Positions 1 through 8,427 of a stretch of 64,000 nucleotides of DNA are shown here, in pieces. The notes under the pieces were generated by a model. That model was given only the letters and a program-made list of their open reading frames with translations. It was not told where the DNA came from and did no database searches. Origin of the DNA: an uncultured Psychrobacter sp. (lineage in GTDB: Bacteria > Pseudomonadota > Gammaproteobacteria > Pseudomonadales > Moraxellaceae); the NCBI GenBank assembly GCA_947489525.1, contig CANLDW010000002.1, positions 434,001 through 498,000 on the forward strand, read 5' to 3'. Position 1 is the first letter of the stretch. Each line of letters starts with the position of its first letter. A program made the position numbers and the translations under genes.

Positions 1-735
1 ACCACCGTTCTCATAGGCGCGCATGATAGTGAGCCACTGCTTGAGATCGAGGCTAAAGCTGTCCGACTCTGTGCTCTCAACCTTTTTGATAGCGGCTTCG
101 CTTAACATCACGAGTCCAGCACAAGGCGTGCTGCTCCAGCCCTTTTGCGGCGCGCTGATAATGACATCAATCCCCAAATCTTTCATATCCAGCCAGATAC
201 AGCCTGAGGCAATACAGTCAATCACTAGTAATGCACCGACGCTGTGCGCAGCGTCTGCCAAGGCTTTGATATAGTCCTTTGGCAATATAATGCCCGCTGA
301 GGTTTCGACATGCGGTGCGAATACGACGGCAGGTTTATGTTCTTTAATCTTGGCAACTGCTTCTTCGATGTCAACAGGTGCAAACGGCTTTGGCGCCGCG
401 CTGTCATCAGCGCGATTAGCGGTGAGCACGGTTGAAGATTTGGCAATGTTGCCTTTTTCTAGGATTTGCGTCCAGCGATAACTGAACCAACCGTTACGAA
501 TGATCAAACAGTCCTGATCCTTGGCTAATTGACGCGCTACCGCCTCCATACCGCTAGTCCCTGAGCCTGGGACAATAACCACTGCATCAGCCTTGTATAC
601 TGATTTTAGATCAGCTGACAAGTCGTTCATGACTTGCTGAAAGACTTGCGACATATGGTTAAGCGCGCGGTCGGTATAGACGACTGAATATTCGAGTAGA
701 CCGTTTGGATCGATATCTTGACGTAATGCTGTCAT
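1..735 (-). CDS. Class V aminotransferase (alanine-glyoxylate / serine-pyruvate type), 5' part
   Basis: The gene starts at 735 (ATG with a GAGGAG ribosome site about 6 bases upstream) and runs off the left edge, so only the first 245 residues are visible. The reading frame is open throughout. Family features are a small N-terminal domain, a glycine-rich stretch PGSGTSGMEA that fits the PLP phosphate site, an acidic VIDCIASG segment that would contact the pyridine ring, and SAPQKGWSS, whose lysine should carry PLP. This fits the small archaeal/bacterial serine-pyruvate or alanine-glyoxylate transaminase group in the cytoplasm. The exact amino donor cannot be read from sequence. It lies downstream of hemA on the same strand, 237 bases away, so it probably has its own promoter. 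Confidence 0.8.
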   Translation of the reverse strand, partial: MTALRQDIDPNGLLEYSVVYTDRALNHMSQVFQQVMNDLSADLKSVYKADAVVIVPGSGTSGMEAVARQLAKDQDCLIIRNGWFSYRWTQILEKGNIAKSSTVLTANRADDSAAPKPFAPVDIEEAVAKIKEHKPAVVFAPHVETSAGIILPKDYIKALADAAHSVGALLVIDCIASGCIWLDMKDLGIDVIISAPQKGWSSTPCAGLVMLSEAAIKKVESTESDSFSLDLKQWLTIMRAYENGG

Positions 736-864
736 AAAATACTCCTCGTTAGTGATGGGGTGAATTAGGCTGTTTGAGAGATGCTAAATATTTGTTTTGT
801 TGATTTTAAGACAACGTCAAACAGCTCGCCAGTTAAAAGTGTAAGTCGTCTCTTATGATTTACT

Positions 865-906
865 AACTATGACTTGCGAACTATGACTTGCGAACTATGA
901 GTTGCT
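865..906. repeat. 14-bp tandem repeat, three units
   Basis: AACTATGACTTGCG occurs at 865-878 and 879-892, with a decayed third unit (AACTATGAGTTGCT) at 893-906. It lies in the gap between hemA and the aminotransferase gene. It probably arose by slippage; no function is evident. Confidence 0.85.
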
Positions 907-972
907 GGCAATAATTTACTAGCTATAACTTACTGGCAGACACCTTATCTCAGACATTGTCTCAGACGTTTA

Positions 973-2301
973 TTAGCGCCGATTGGCTTCTTGTAGCCCT
1001 GTCACCACAAATTCGAGTAGTTCACTATCGCCCTCGCGCGCTGCTTTGCGCATGAGCTTAGAGGGGGCGTGCGTCAGCGTCTGCGTTAAGCGCCGTGACA
1101 GCTCAGTGATGATATCCTCAGGACTGCTATCCCCTTGCTGAAGCCTAGCAAGAGACTCATGCAATAACTTATCGACTTGATCGTGGGTACGCGAGCGGTA
1201 CTGCTGGATATCGCGTCCTACTTTGCGTACCTGAAAGCTGCGCTCCATCTCAACGACCAACTGACTAACTAACAGCTCCGCGTCCACAGCCGCCTGACGG
1301 CGCTGCTCTAAGTTGCCTGCGATAACGTGCTGCAAATCATCGACAGAGTACAAGTAGACATCATCTATCTGACTCACAGCAGCGTCAATATCGCGCGGCA
1401 CTGCCAAATCGACCATAAGCATAGGTTGATAGCGGCGGCGTTTTAGTGCTTGTAGCGTCATCGTCTTATTAATCAATACATTCATACTACCGCTACAGCT
1501 ACTGACAATGTCCGCCTCGCCTAATACTTGCGGTAGATCCGATAAATGTCTAACCTCAACGCGTCGATTAGGAGCGTGTAGCTCTGCTGCCAGTGCCTCT
1601 GCGCGCTCAGGATTACGGTTGCAGATAATAATACGTCCAACCCCAAGTCCTGCAATATGGGTCGCTACCAAGCGGTTCATCTCGCCTGCTGCCACGACCA
1701 ACAACGTACGCGAGGCTAAGTTATCAAATATCTGCGTGACCAGCTTAGCGGCAGCAAACCCCAATGACACCGCTTGCGCGCCTACTTGCGTCTCATTGCG
1801 TACCCGTTTTGCCGCAGCAAAGACCTGATCGACAATCCAGCTCAATTGATTATTAATACCCTGCTCATCTTGCGCGAGATGCACCGCTTTTTTGATCTGT
1901 CCCAATATTTGCGGCTCGCCTAGTATCATGGAATCAAGACCTGCGGCAACGCGTAGCCAGTGTGTCAACGCATGCGTATCACGGTGGACATATAAATAGG
2001 GATCAATCTCGCTTAGTGACAACTGCTTAAAATCGGCGAGCCACGTTTTAATGCGATCAATATGGGCGCTAATGACAGCTGAGGAGATACCGACATTGGA
2101 TGACTGGCTATCACTGCTTTGATCATCTGGCACTAAGGCGTAGATCTCAGTACGATTACAGGTTGAGACGATAATGCTGCCATCAGTGAAGCGTTCTAGC
2201 TGCTCAAGCGCAATATTGACATCGTCACCCACAAGCGCCAGACGCTCACGCAGAGCGACCGGTGCCGTTTTGTGATTGACCCCAATGACCACTAATCTCA
2301 T
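973..2301 (-). CDS. hemA: Glutamyl-tRNA reductase
   Basis: First committed step of tetrapyrrole synthesis by the C5 route: NADPH-dependent reduction of glutamyl-tRNA(Glu) to glutamate-1-semialdehyde, which HemL (21148-22443 here) then converts to 5-aminolevulinate. The 442 residues are close to the family's usual length. The catalytic cysteine is Cys48 in STCNRTEIYA, the tRNA-glutamate binding stretch is GLDSMILGEPQILGQ (about 120-135), then comes an NADPH-binding domain and a C-terminal dimerisation helix region. The nucleotide loop reads VVAAGEMN, so the first glycine of the usual GAGE loop is alanine. The gene is divergent from the TPR-lolB-ispE group, the arrangement also seen in Pseudomonas. 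The ATG at 2301 leaves the usual N-terminus VIGVNHKTAP intact. Confidence 0.97.
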   Translation of the reverse strand: MRLVVIGVNHKTAPVALRERLALVGDDVNIALEQLERFTDGSIIVSTCNRTEIYALVPDDQSSDSQSSNVGISSAVISAHIDRIKTWLADFKQLSLSEIDPYLYVHRDTHALTHWLRVAAGLDSMILGEPQILGQIKKAVHLAQDEQGINNQLSWIVDQVFAAAKRVRNETQVGAQAVSLGFAAAKLVTQIFDNLASRTLLVVAAGEMNRLVATHIAGLGVGRIIICNRNPERAEALAAELHAPNRRVEVRHLSDLPQVLGEADIVSSCSGSMNVLINKTMTLQALKRRRYQPMLMVDLAVPRDIDAAVSQIDDVYLYSVDDLQHVIAGNLEQRRQAAVDAELLVSQLVVEMERSFQVRKVGRDIQQYRSRTHDQVDKLLHESLARLQQGDSSPEDIITELSRRLTQTLTHAPSKLMRKAAREGDSELLEFVVTGLQEANRR

Positions 2302-2767
2302 TATCGATAGACCATAAATATGACACTGATTTGGCAGCAGCTAGCACTTATCTTTTATAGACAGCTTTTTTTAGATAGCGTTTGGCAATACAAATAAAAA
2401 AGGCCTATTGTAGCATTGTTACTTGCCTTATTTCATATTGGAACGCCGCCTTCGTATTATTACTTGTAATTGGGTATTTTTATCATAAATCAACGCTTAC
2501 CGCCGCATTTACCCCTAAGGTTTGTAGAAGCTGATATATCGTAAACGCTTTGTAAAATTTGTCCGTGGTACTGTCCTTTGTACAGGGTCTCTTTAGCTAG
2601 TGTTTTGACCACCCCTTGCAAAACTCAAGTAACGCTGGTGAGGGATAAGGGTAATCAAGTAACACGGCTACTATTGTTTATATCCGCGCACTACTTTTAT
2701 AATGCTGAGCACTATTATTGGCTTTTGCCTTTTATAACGCTGCCTTACTGGATACACACTGCCCGCT
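2302..2767. other. Divergent intergenic region hemA / TPR gene
   Basis: About 465 bases with no convincing gene. An ORF at 2578-2823 begins with TTG, overlaps the TPR gene start and has no ribosome site, so I do not count it. Apart from the hemA promoter candidate I see no repeat or terminator here. Confidence 0.6.
2407..2415 (-). promoter_or_regulatory. Candidate extended -10 promoter of hemA
   Basis: On the minus strand the sequence reads TGCTACAAT, an extended -10 (TGn plus TACAAT), about 105 bases before the hemA start. There is no good -35, which extended -10 promoters tolerate. Sequence match only. Confidence 0.4.
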
Positions 2768-4696
2768 ATGGTCTTTTTTGGTACCTCGTCTCGCTTGTGG
2801 TTTATGTCTCGTGCGCCGCTTAGCCTCTCAGGTCTATTCTCAGGGCTATGGCGCACTATCGTGGAGCGTTTGTACCCTCGTCAGCAGATGAGCATACTGC
2901 TGACCGCTTGTTTGTGCGTCAGCTCAAATACTTATGGCGCGCAGGCCAGCGCTCCAATGGATCTCAGTCCAAGCCCTGCTATTACTCCTATACAGAGTGA
3001 CAATAGGGTTAGACCTGCGGATGCAGGTATGGGGACAACGTTGCTATATACTCTAGATAAGAAAGTAGCTGACTTTGCTCCTGATTATTCAAGCAATAAC
3101 CGACTGAATGAACCTAGTTTATACGCGCTACTGGATGCCGAATTTGCAGCGGATCGCGATAATAGCCGCCGCGCGCTCGCGATATATAAGCAGCAGTCCT
3201 TTAAAGAGGATGCCACCGCTGTGTTTGAGCGCGCGCTGAGTCTGTCTTTGCGTTACGACCCGGTTGAGGAGTCGCTACAGTTTGCCAAACAATGGCAAGA
3301 GCAAAATCCAGATCACGTGCCCGCTTGGTTCTATGTGGCGCATTTGGCTCTACGCGCGCACGATTATAACTTAGCAGGCGAGACGCTTAATCGTATCTTA
3401 CGCTATGATCCGCGTGCCGATCTAAGTGAGATCCTTATCGGTATTTATCCCACAACGGATACTGACAAGCGTGAGCTGTTAGCTGCCTTGCAGCCTCTAG
3501 ATAGTGAAGAGAACGCCTCATTGTCCGTGCTCAAAGCCGGCCTACTCTATCAGTTCGATGAGCCGCAAGCCGCACTGATTAATATTAATAACGCGCTTGC
3601 GCGTCAACCGGACTACGTGCCCTTTATCACGCTCAAGGCCGATATTCTACGCAAGATTGAACCTCCAGCGCAGGTGGTCAATTATCTGAGTCAAGCGCTG
3701 CTGCGCAGTCCCGATAGCAAAAGCTTGTACTTGTATGAGATTCGCTATTTACTCGACTTAGGTCAAAGCAAACAAGCTTTGCAGCGCTTACTTGAGGCGC
3801 ATGAGCGCTTCGATGAAGACGCTGAGATCACCTTGCTCGCGGCCTTAGTCAGCTTAGATACCGAAGACTATATGGGCGCAGACCAGCTGCTAAATGTACT
3901 TGCAAAAAACCCAGCCTACCTCGATCAGGCATATTACTATCTTGGAATCAGTGCTGAGCGTCAGCAGAACTTTGCGCAAGCCAAAACCTACCTAAGGGCT
4001 GTGATGCAAGAGGACTTAGTACTCGATGCGCGCAAAAAAGTCGTCGCGCTTGAGCTACTCGATAATAACGTCGACGCCGCTATTGCCACGCTACAAAATC
4101 TGCGTGAGGAATTTGGGGTGTTTGCTCCTGAGACCTATGTTTTGCAGGCCGATATCTTGTGGCAGCAAAACGAGGGCGCTGAAGCGCTGCGCTTATTGAC
4201 GCGCGCCAGTCGCAAATATCCTTACAATGAGCCCCTACTCTTTGCGCGCGTACAATTGCTTGATGACAGTGCAGACTACGTGGTCAAGCGCACGCTATTG
4301 AACCATCTACAAGCGCTTGATCCTGACAATCTCGCCTATCAGCTCAGTTACGCGCAGCTGCTCCTCGCTAATGATCAAAGCTCCGAGCAAGGTTTGGCAC
4401 TTGCCAACACCATCGCTCAGATTCGCTTCGACGATCCGCGTTACGACAACGAGCTGCATCTGCAAGCGCTCAATGTACTAGCTAGCAATGCGCTTGCCAA
4501 CAGTAACTATGCGCAGGTCATCAGCTACTTACAAACGCCTTATGAGGTCTTGCCAACCCTGCGCTCGGGCACACTACTGCTGCGTGCCTACCAAGGTCTA
4601 GGGGACAGTGCCAAAGTTGAGGCGTTACTGGTTGATCTACAGCAGCGCTTCTCCTTTGGGCAACAAAACGTCAACGATCGTATCCAGCTATATTAA
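2768..4696 (+). CDS. Secreted tetratricopeptide-repeat protein
   Basis: 642 residues from this start. The body consists of helix pairs with TPR spacing and A/L/Y patterning (for example KQALQRLLEAHERFDEDAEIT and PAYLDQAYYYLGISAERQ), so it is probably a periplasmic or membrane-attached scaffold. The start is uncertain. ATGs at 2768, 2804 and 2888 are in frame and none has a strong ribosome site. From 2888 the protein begins MSILLTACLCVSSNTYGAQA, a short signal peptide with an AQA cleavage site, and the longer forms carry a 28-40 residue lead before it. In gammaproteobacteria this TPR gene sits between hemA and lolB, as here. It is followed by lolB after 94 bases, probably in the same transcript. 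A role in envelope biogenesis is inferred from context only. Confidence 0.85.
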   Translation: MVFFGTSSRLWFMSRAPLSLSGLFSGLWRTIVERLYPRQQMSILLTACLCVSSNTYGAQASAPMDLSPSPAITPIQSDNRVRPADAGMGTTLLYTLDKKVADFAPDYSSNNRLNEPSLYALLDAEFAADRDNSRRALAIYKQQSFKEDATAVFERALSLSLRYDPVEESLQFAKQWQEQNPDHVPAWFYVAHLALRAHDYNLAGETLNRILRYDPRADLSEILIGIYPTTDTDKRELLAALQPLDSEENASLSVLKAGLLYQFDEPQAALININNALARQPDYVPFITLKADILRKIEPPAQVVNYLSQALLRSPDSKSLYLYEIRYLLDLGQSKQALQRLLEAHERFDEDAEITLLAALVSLDTEDYMGADQLLNVLAKNPAYLDQAYYYLGISAERQQNFAQAKTYLRAVMQEDLVLDARKKVVALELLDNNVDAAIATLQNLREEFGVFAPETYVLQADILWQQNEGAEALRLLTRASRKYPYNEPLLFARVQLLDDSADYVVKRTLLNHLQALDPDNLAYQLSYAQLLLANDQSSEQGLALANTIAQIRFDDPRYDNELHLQALNVLASNALANSNYAQVISYLQTPYEVLPTLRSGTLLLRAYQGLGDSAKVEALLVDLQQRFSFGQQNVNDRIQLY

Positions 4697-4790
4697 TGTA
4701 TAAATGTATCGATATATAAAAACGAATAGCACTTACTAATTAAGTTAACGACTGCCTTACCCTTATATTTTAAGCCCTCAAGGATCCGCT

Positions 4791-5402
4791 ATGCTCGCTC
4801 TAACGTCCAACCCTGCTGCCAGATTACTACTCGCTGCTTGTAGCGCCGCCTTTATTTTATCCGGCTGTCAATCTCTATCGAGCACCGCGCCTACGGCGAC
4901 CACCCAAATGGTTAATGCTGATAAGCTTGAGCGCTTTAATATCACCGGCAAAATTGGTGTTAGCGCGCCTAATCGCCTCACCGATAAAACAGAAGGCGGC
5001 AGCGCTTTTTATGCGTGGGGTCAAGAGCAGGACCGCTTCGCCATTGAGCTGATCGGTGCGCTAGGTATCGGTAAAACCAACATTGAATACAACGGACAAA
5101 CGGCAACCTTAGTCAGTGAAAAGACAGGCACATTGACCGCAGACGATCCTGAAACCTTACTTGAGCAAGCCACAGGCTGGCAAGCGCCCATCTCCCAGCT
5201 ACCGTACTGGATATCAGGTCGTCCTGCCCCCTCTGATAGCGCTTCGACCTTAGATGCTCAAAATCGTCTGCTCACTGCTGTCAACGGCGCATGGCAAGCC
5301 AGCTTTAGCTACAGCGGTAGTGATACGCTGCCTAATAAAATCACTGTCACCCAGCCGCAAGGTCAAAGAGTAATCATGACCATCAATCATCAAAACCGCT
5401 AA
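4791..5402 (+). CDS. lolB: Outer-membrane lipoprotein LolB
   Basis: LolB accepts lipoproteins from the periplasmic carrier LolA and inserts them into the inner leaflet of the outer membrane. The 203 residues start with a lipoprotein signal peptide ending in FILSGC, with Cys26 as the lipidated residue. The mature part has the beta-rich LolB pattern: FNITGKIGVSAP, a tryptophan-containing YAWGQEQDRFAIEL strand, and LPYWISGRPAP. The position between the TPR gene and ispE is the conserved gammaproteobacterial order and supports the call. The sequence is divergent from enterics, as expected for Moraxellaceae. Confidence 0.92.
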   Translation: MLALTSNPAARLLLAACSAAFILSGCQSLSSTAPTATTQMVNADKLERFNITGKIGVSAPNRLTDKTEGGSAFYAWGQEQDRFAIELIGALGIGKTNIEYNGQTATLVSEKTGTLTADDPETLLEQATGWQAPISQLPYWISGRPAPSDSASTLDAQNRLLTAVNGAWQASFSYSGSDTLPNKITVTQPQGQRVIMTINHQNR

Positions 5403-5405
5403 GAT

Positions 5406-5439
5406 CTTTTATAATTTAGGACCTTTTATAATTTAAGAC
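5406..5439. repeat. 17-bp tandem duplication before ispE
   Basis: CTTTTATAATTTAGGAC (5406-5422) is followed directly by CTTTTATAATTTAAGAC (5423-5439), one base different. The pair fills nearly the whole 42-base lolB-ispE gap and puts an A/G-rich stretch just upstream of the ispE ATG. Confidence 0.9.
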
Positions 5440-5444
5440 CCTCT

Positions 5445-6413
5445 ATGACTCAAAACACTGCTCCAAACGCCATCACCCACCTCTCGCCTGCCAAAATTAA
5501 TTTGTTTTTGCATGTTATTGGCAAGCGCGCGGATGGCTATCACAACTTGCAGACGGTGTTTCGTCTATTAGATTGGGGTGATAAGCTACAATTTGTGCCG
5601 ACTGATATTGTACAGGTTAGTACGCTTATAAAGTCGCAGGACAGTATTCAAGCGCAAGCGACCAGCCTAGCTAGTACCCTTATTATCCTTATCGGTGCTG
5701 ATGACATCACAACGGATGTGACACAAAACCTAATATTAAAGGCTACCGTTGCCCTTATTGCTCATAAACTGTCAACGCATACGCTACCCAAACACTTGCA
5801 TAAGATAAATATCGGCTTGGATAAACACTTACCTATGGGCGCAGGGTTGGGCGGTGGCTCCTCCAATGCAGCGACCACTCTACTGACGCTCAATGAACTT
5901 TGGCAGTTTTATTTATCTGAAGATGAACTCATCAACATCGCCACCACCATTGGCGCGGATGTGCCGATATTTATCTTTGGCCAAGATGCGATTGCGATGG
6001 GTGTCGGCGAAGAGCTGACGGCTATTGACTTACCTGATCAGCACTATCTTATCTTAACCCCAAACGCCCATATCAACACCACTGAGCTATTTGCGCACCC
6101 TAAACTAAGTCGTGATATTGCACCTTTATCTATCGATACGATAAAAACGCAAAGCCGTGATTATACGCAGAGCTTAAACGCGCCTTATCACAATGTCTTT
6201 ACGCCAGTAGTGACCAGTCTCGCCCCTGCGGTCAATGATGCCTTGCAGTATTTACAAAGTTTGGAAGCGCAAGCACTAGGCATGACAAGAATGACGGGGT
6301 CAGGTAGCGCGGTGTTTTTGCCGTTGGATGCTAGTATTGTCTCTAATAAGGTACTACTTAAGAAGTGGATTGACGATGCGCCGTGTCCAGCGTACGTGGT
6401 GAGTAATTTGTAA
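5445..6413 (+). CDS. ispE: 4-diphosphocytidyl-2-C-methyl-D-erythritol kinase
   Basis: ATP-dependent phosphorylation of CDP-methylerythritol in the MEP pathway of isoprenoid synthesis. This is a GHMP kinase: the N-terminus has LSPAKINLFLHVIGKRADGYH, with the conserved lysine of PAKIN and the substrate-binding HxxDGYH-like end. The ATP loop is PMGAGLGGGSSNAA at about 130-143, and GADVPIF follows. At 322 residues it is about 40 longer than the E. coli enzyme. The extra length lies mainly in a loop at about residues 54-92 (IQAQATSLASTL region) between strands of the N-terminal domain. It is cotranscribed with lolB across a 42-base gap made of a tandem repeat, and is followed by tRNA-Gln. Confidence 0.96.
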   Translation: MTQNTAPNAITHLSPAKINLFLHVIGKRADGYHNLQTVFRLLDWGDKLQFVPTDIVQVSTLIKSQDSIQAQATSLASTLIILIGADDITTDVTQNLILKATVALIAHKLSTHTLPKHLHKINIGLDKHLPMGAGLGGGSSNAATTLLTLNELWQFYLSEDELINIATTIGADVPIFIFGQDAIAMGVGEELTAIDLPDQHYLILTPNAHINTTELFAHPKLSRDIAPLSIDTIKTQSRDYTQSLNAPYHNVFTPVVTSLAPAVNDALQYLQSLEAQALGMTRMTGSGSAVFLPLDASIVSNKVLLKKWIDDAPCPAYVVSNL

Positions 6414-6524
6414 AGCTTGGCGGTAGGCTGCGCGCTCATATCAAGTATGGCTTTTGCTATGGGTCGATGACTGGTAGCCATACTGGCGCGTTACGAATAA
6501 ACGCCATAAAAACGGCTAAAACCC

Positions 6525-6552
6525 TTGCAAAATCGAAATATTAATCTATAAT
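6525..6552 (+). promoter_or_regulatory. Promoter of the first tRNA-Gln
   Basis: TTGCAA (6525-6530), a 16-base spacer and TATAAT (6547-6552), followed by the GC-rich discriminator GGTCGCC. It lies 13 bases before the tRNA 5' end. The GC-rich discriminator is typical of stable-RNA promoters under stringent control. Confidence 0.75.
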
Positions 6553-6565
6553 AGGTCGCCACAAT

Positions 6566-6641
6566 AGGGGTATAGCCAAGTTGGTAAGGCATCAGGTTTT
6601 GATCCTGACATCCGTTGGTTCGAGTCCAGCTACCCCTGCCA
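6566..6641 (+). tRNA. tRNA-Gln (TTG), copy 1
   Basis: 76 bases including an encoded CCA. The acceptor arms AGGGGTA / TACCCCT pair. The anticodon stem-loop is TCAGG-TTTTGAT-CCTGA with anticodon TTG, and the T-loop is GGTTCGAGTC. It is identical to copy 2. Confidence 0.97.
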
Positions 6642-6692
6642 TTTTCGTTGTCGCTACAGATGATATTGCTGTTAGCAGCGCCTGATTAGCAA

Positions 6693-6722
6693 TTGACAAC
6701 ACCTTCGTATTTTCGGTATAGT
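6693..6722 (+). promoter_or_regulatory. Promoter in the tRNA-Gln spacer
   Basis: TTGACA (6693-6698), an 18-base spacer and TATAGT (6717-6722) lie between the two tRNA-Gln genes. This would start a transcript about 110 bases before the second tRNA, which could continue into prs. Sequence match only. Confidence 0.6.
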
Positions 6723-6839
6723 TCGCAACGAACACCGTGAATCTTGGTCATCTCACAGAGATCACTCTCTTATGAATGACCCGTTAGACGTAGACGCACG
6801 CAGGGCAAAATAGTTTAGTGACTGCGTTGCTGATATCAC

Positions 6840-6915
6840 AGGGGTATAGCCAAGTTGGTAAGGCATCAGGTTTTGATCCTGACATCCGTTGGTTCGAGTC
6901 CAGCTACCCCTGCCA
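6840..6915 (+). tRNA. tRNA-Gln (TTG), copy 2
   Basis: Identical over all 76 bases, including CCA, to the gene at 6566-6641. The flanks differ, so this is an old or gene-converted duplication. It ends 98 bases before prs; a tRNA-Gln next to prs is a conserved gammaproteobacterial arrangement. Confidence 0.97.
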
Positions 6916-7013
6916 TTTTCTGTTACGATATTTACTCCCCTACTTTTTCTATATTTGAGCAGTTTGTCACTGCTTAGCGGTCACTGCTTGAGTTACTCAA
7001 TAGGACTTTTGTC

Positions 7014-7961
7014 ATGCCTTATTTGGCGATTTTTACTGGTAACGCCCACCCAGAACTTGCAAAAACCGTAGCCGATCACCTGCATATTCCCCTTGGTAAA
7101 GCGGATATCACGCGGTTCTCTGATGGCGAGATTGCTGTAGAAATCAAAGAGCACGTACGCGGTAAAGACGTGTTTATTATGCAGCCCACCTGCGCGCCGA
7201 CCAATGACAATTTGATGGAAATCATGATGATGGCCGATGCGCTGCGCCGTTCAAGCGCGGGTCGTATCACCGCGGTAATGCCCTACTTTGGCTACGCGCG
7301 CCAAGATCGTCGTCCGCGCTCAGCCCGCGTGCCTATCTCAGCCAAAGTGGTCGCTGATATGCTCAACATCGTTAGCATCGATCGGGTGATGACGGTCGAT
7401 TTGCACTCGGATCAGATTCAGGGCTTTTTTGATATTCCCGTCGATAACATCTACGGTACACCCGTCTTATTAAACGACTTACTCAAGCAAGACTACGACA
7501 ATATCATGGTCGTCTCCCCTGACGTGGGCGGTGTGGTACGCGCACGGGCGATGGCAAAGCAGTTAGGCGATGCCGATCTTGCTATTATCGATAAGCGCCG
7601 CGCCCGCGCCAATGAGTCACAAGTCATGCATATCATCGGTGACGTCAGCGATCGCGACTGCGTGATCGTTGATGATATGGTCGATACTGCCGGCACACTA
7701 TGTAAAGCGGCCGAAGCGCTTAAAGAAAACGGCGCACGCCGTGTCCTTGCTTATATTACCCACCCGGTACTCTCAGGTAACGCGCTCAAAAATATCAGCG
7801 ACTCAGCGCTTGATGAGATTGTGGTAACCGATACCATTCCGTTAAGTGAGGCCTCCAAAGCTTGTACCAAGATCCGCCAAGTGTCTATCGCGCCGATGCT
7901 CGCTGAGAGTCTACGCCGTATTAATAACGAAGAGTCCATTAGTGCGATGTTTGATGCTTGA
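7014..7961 (+). CDS. prs: Ribose-phosphate pyrophosphokinase (PRPP synthetase)
   Basis: Transfers pyrophosphate from ATP to ribose 5-phosphate to make PRPP for purine, pyrimidine, histidine, tryptophan and NAD synthesis. The 315 residues match the usual length. Visible motifs are FSDGEI (35-40), the ATP-binding [10 protein letters not shown] (91-100), TVDLHSDQ (127-134) and the PRPP/ribose-5-phosphate loop [10 protein letters not shown] (219-228). The ATG at 7014 follows AATAGGACTTTTGTC, a usable ribosome site. An upstream in-frame extension into the tRNA is not plausible. A terminator lies about 205 bases downstream, beyond most of a mobile-element-like repeat. Confidence 0.98.
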   Translation: MPYLAIFTGNAHPELAKTVADHLHIPLGKADITRFSDGEIAVEIKEHVRGKDVFIMQPTCAPTNDNLMEIMMMADALRRSSAGRITAVMPYFGYARQDRRPRSARVPISAKVVADMLNIVSIDRVMTVDLHSDQIQGFFDIPVDNIYGTPVLLNDLLKQDYDNIMVVSPDVGGVVRARAMAKQLGDADLAIIDKRRARANESQVMHIIGDVSDRDCVIVDDMVDTAGTLCKAAEALKENGARRVLAYITHPVLSGNALKNISDSALDEIVVTDTIPLSEASKACTKIRQVSIAPMLAESLRRINNEESISAMFDA

Positions 7962-8002
7962 TGCTTGATAATTTTTATCAGTGGTTACGAGCACTAAGTC
8001 TA

Positions 8003-8140
8003 TATAGTTAGTTTAAAGTAATACTGTTATAAGTTTAAACGCGCTACTGGTATAAATTTTATTTGCATGCTGTTGCTACAGAGGCTACATAAAATCCATT
8101 CCAGTAGCGCTATGTCATTTTTTAGAATCAATTAACTGTG
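8003..8140. repeat. MITE-like element, long type, copy 1
   Basis: Begins TATAGTTAGTTTAAAG and ends near CAATTAACTGTG, an imperfect terminal inverted repeat. The core (8041-8110) is a near-palindrome that starts GCGCTACTGGTATAAATTTT and ends ATTCCAGTAGCGC. The same core organisation occurs at 20937-21084. No ORF is present. It lies downstream of the prs stop. Confidence 0.7.
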
Positions 8141-8166
8141 TTCATTATAATTTATATTTAGTAAAA

Positions 8167-8199
8167 AACGTCGAGGTTTTGCCTTGGCGTTATTTTTTT
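8167..8199 (+). terminator. Intrinsic terminator after prs
   Basis: Hairpin AACGTCGAGG-TTTTG-CCTTGGCGTT (10 pairs counting G-U) followed by ATTTTTTT. Confidence 0.7.
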
Positions 8200-8246
8200 G
8201 TGTAATTTTTTTTGTATATATCAGCGCCGATAAATAACGGTAACCC

Positions 8247-8275
8247 TTTATTATTATTACAAAACCACGTATAAT
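8247..8275 (+). promoter_or_regulatory. Candidate rplY promoter
   Basis: A perfect TATAAT at 8270-8275 with a weak -35 (TTTATT, 17-base spacer), about 150 bases before the rplY start. The leader in between holds short inverted repeats but nothing I can assign. Confidence 0.4.
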
Positions 8276-8427
8276 GCGCGCCTGTGCTGGTCATTGCCGC
8301 TTATATAGTGTAAATATAAATTGTGGCAGACGGGTACTTTCTAAAGTATCGATGATCTGGCGGTGAGCTGGTCGCAAGTTCTTTACTGCTGGTAGATACT
8401 TCACATACTCTTAATAGGATTAACTCC

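Noticed and set aside
2578-2823. 81-residue ORF starting TTG upstream of the TPR gene
   Set aside because: No ribosome site, alternative start, overlaps the TPR frame, and the translation has no coding character.
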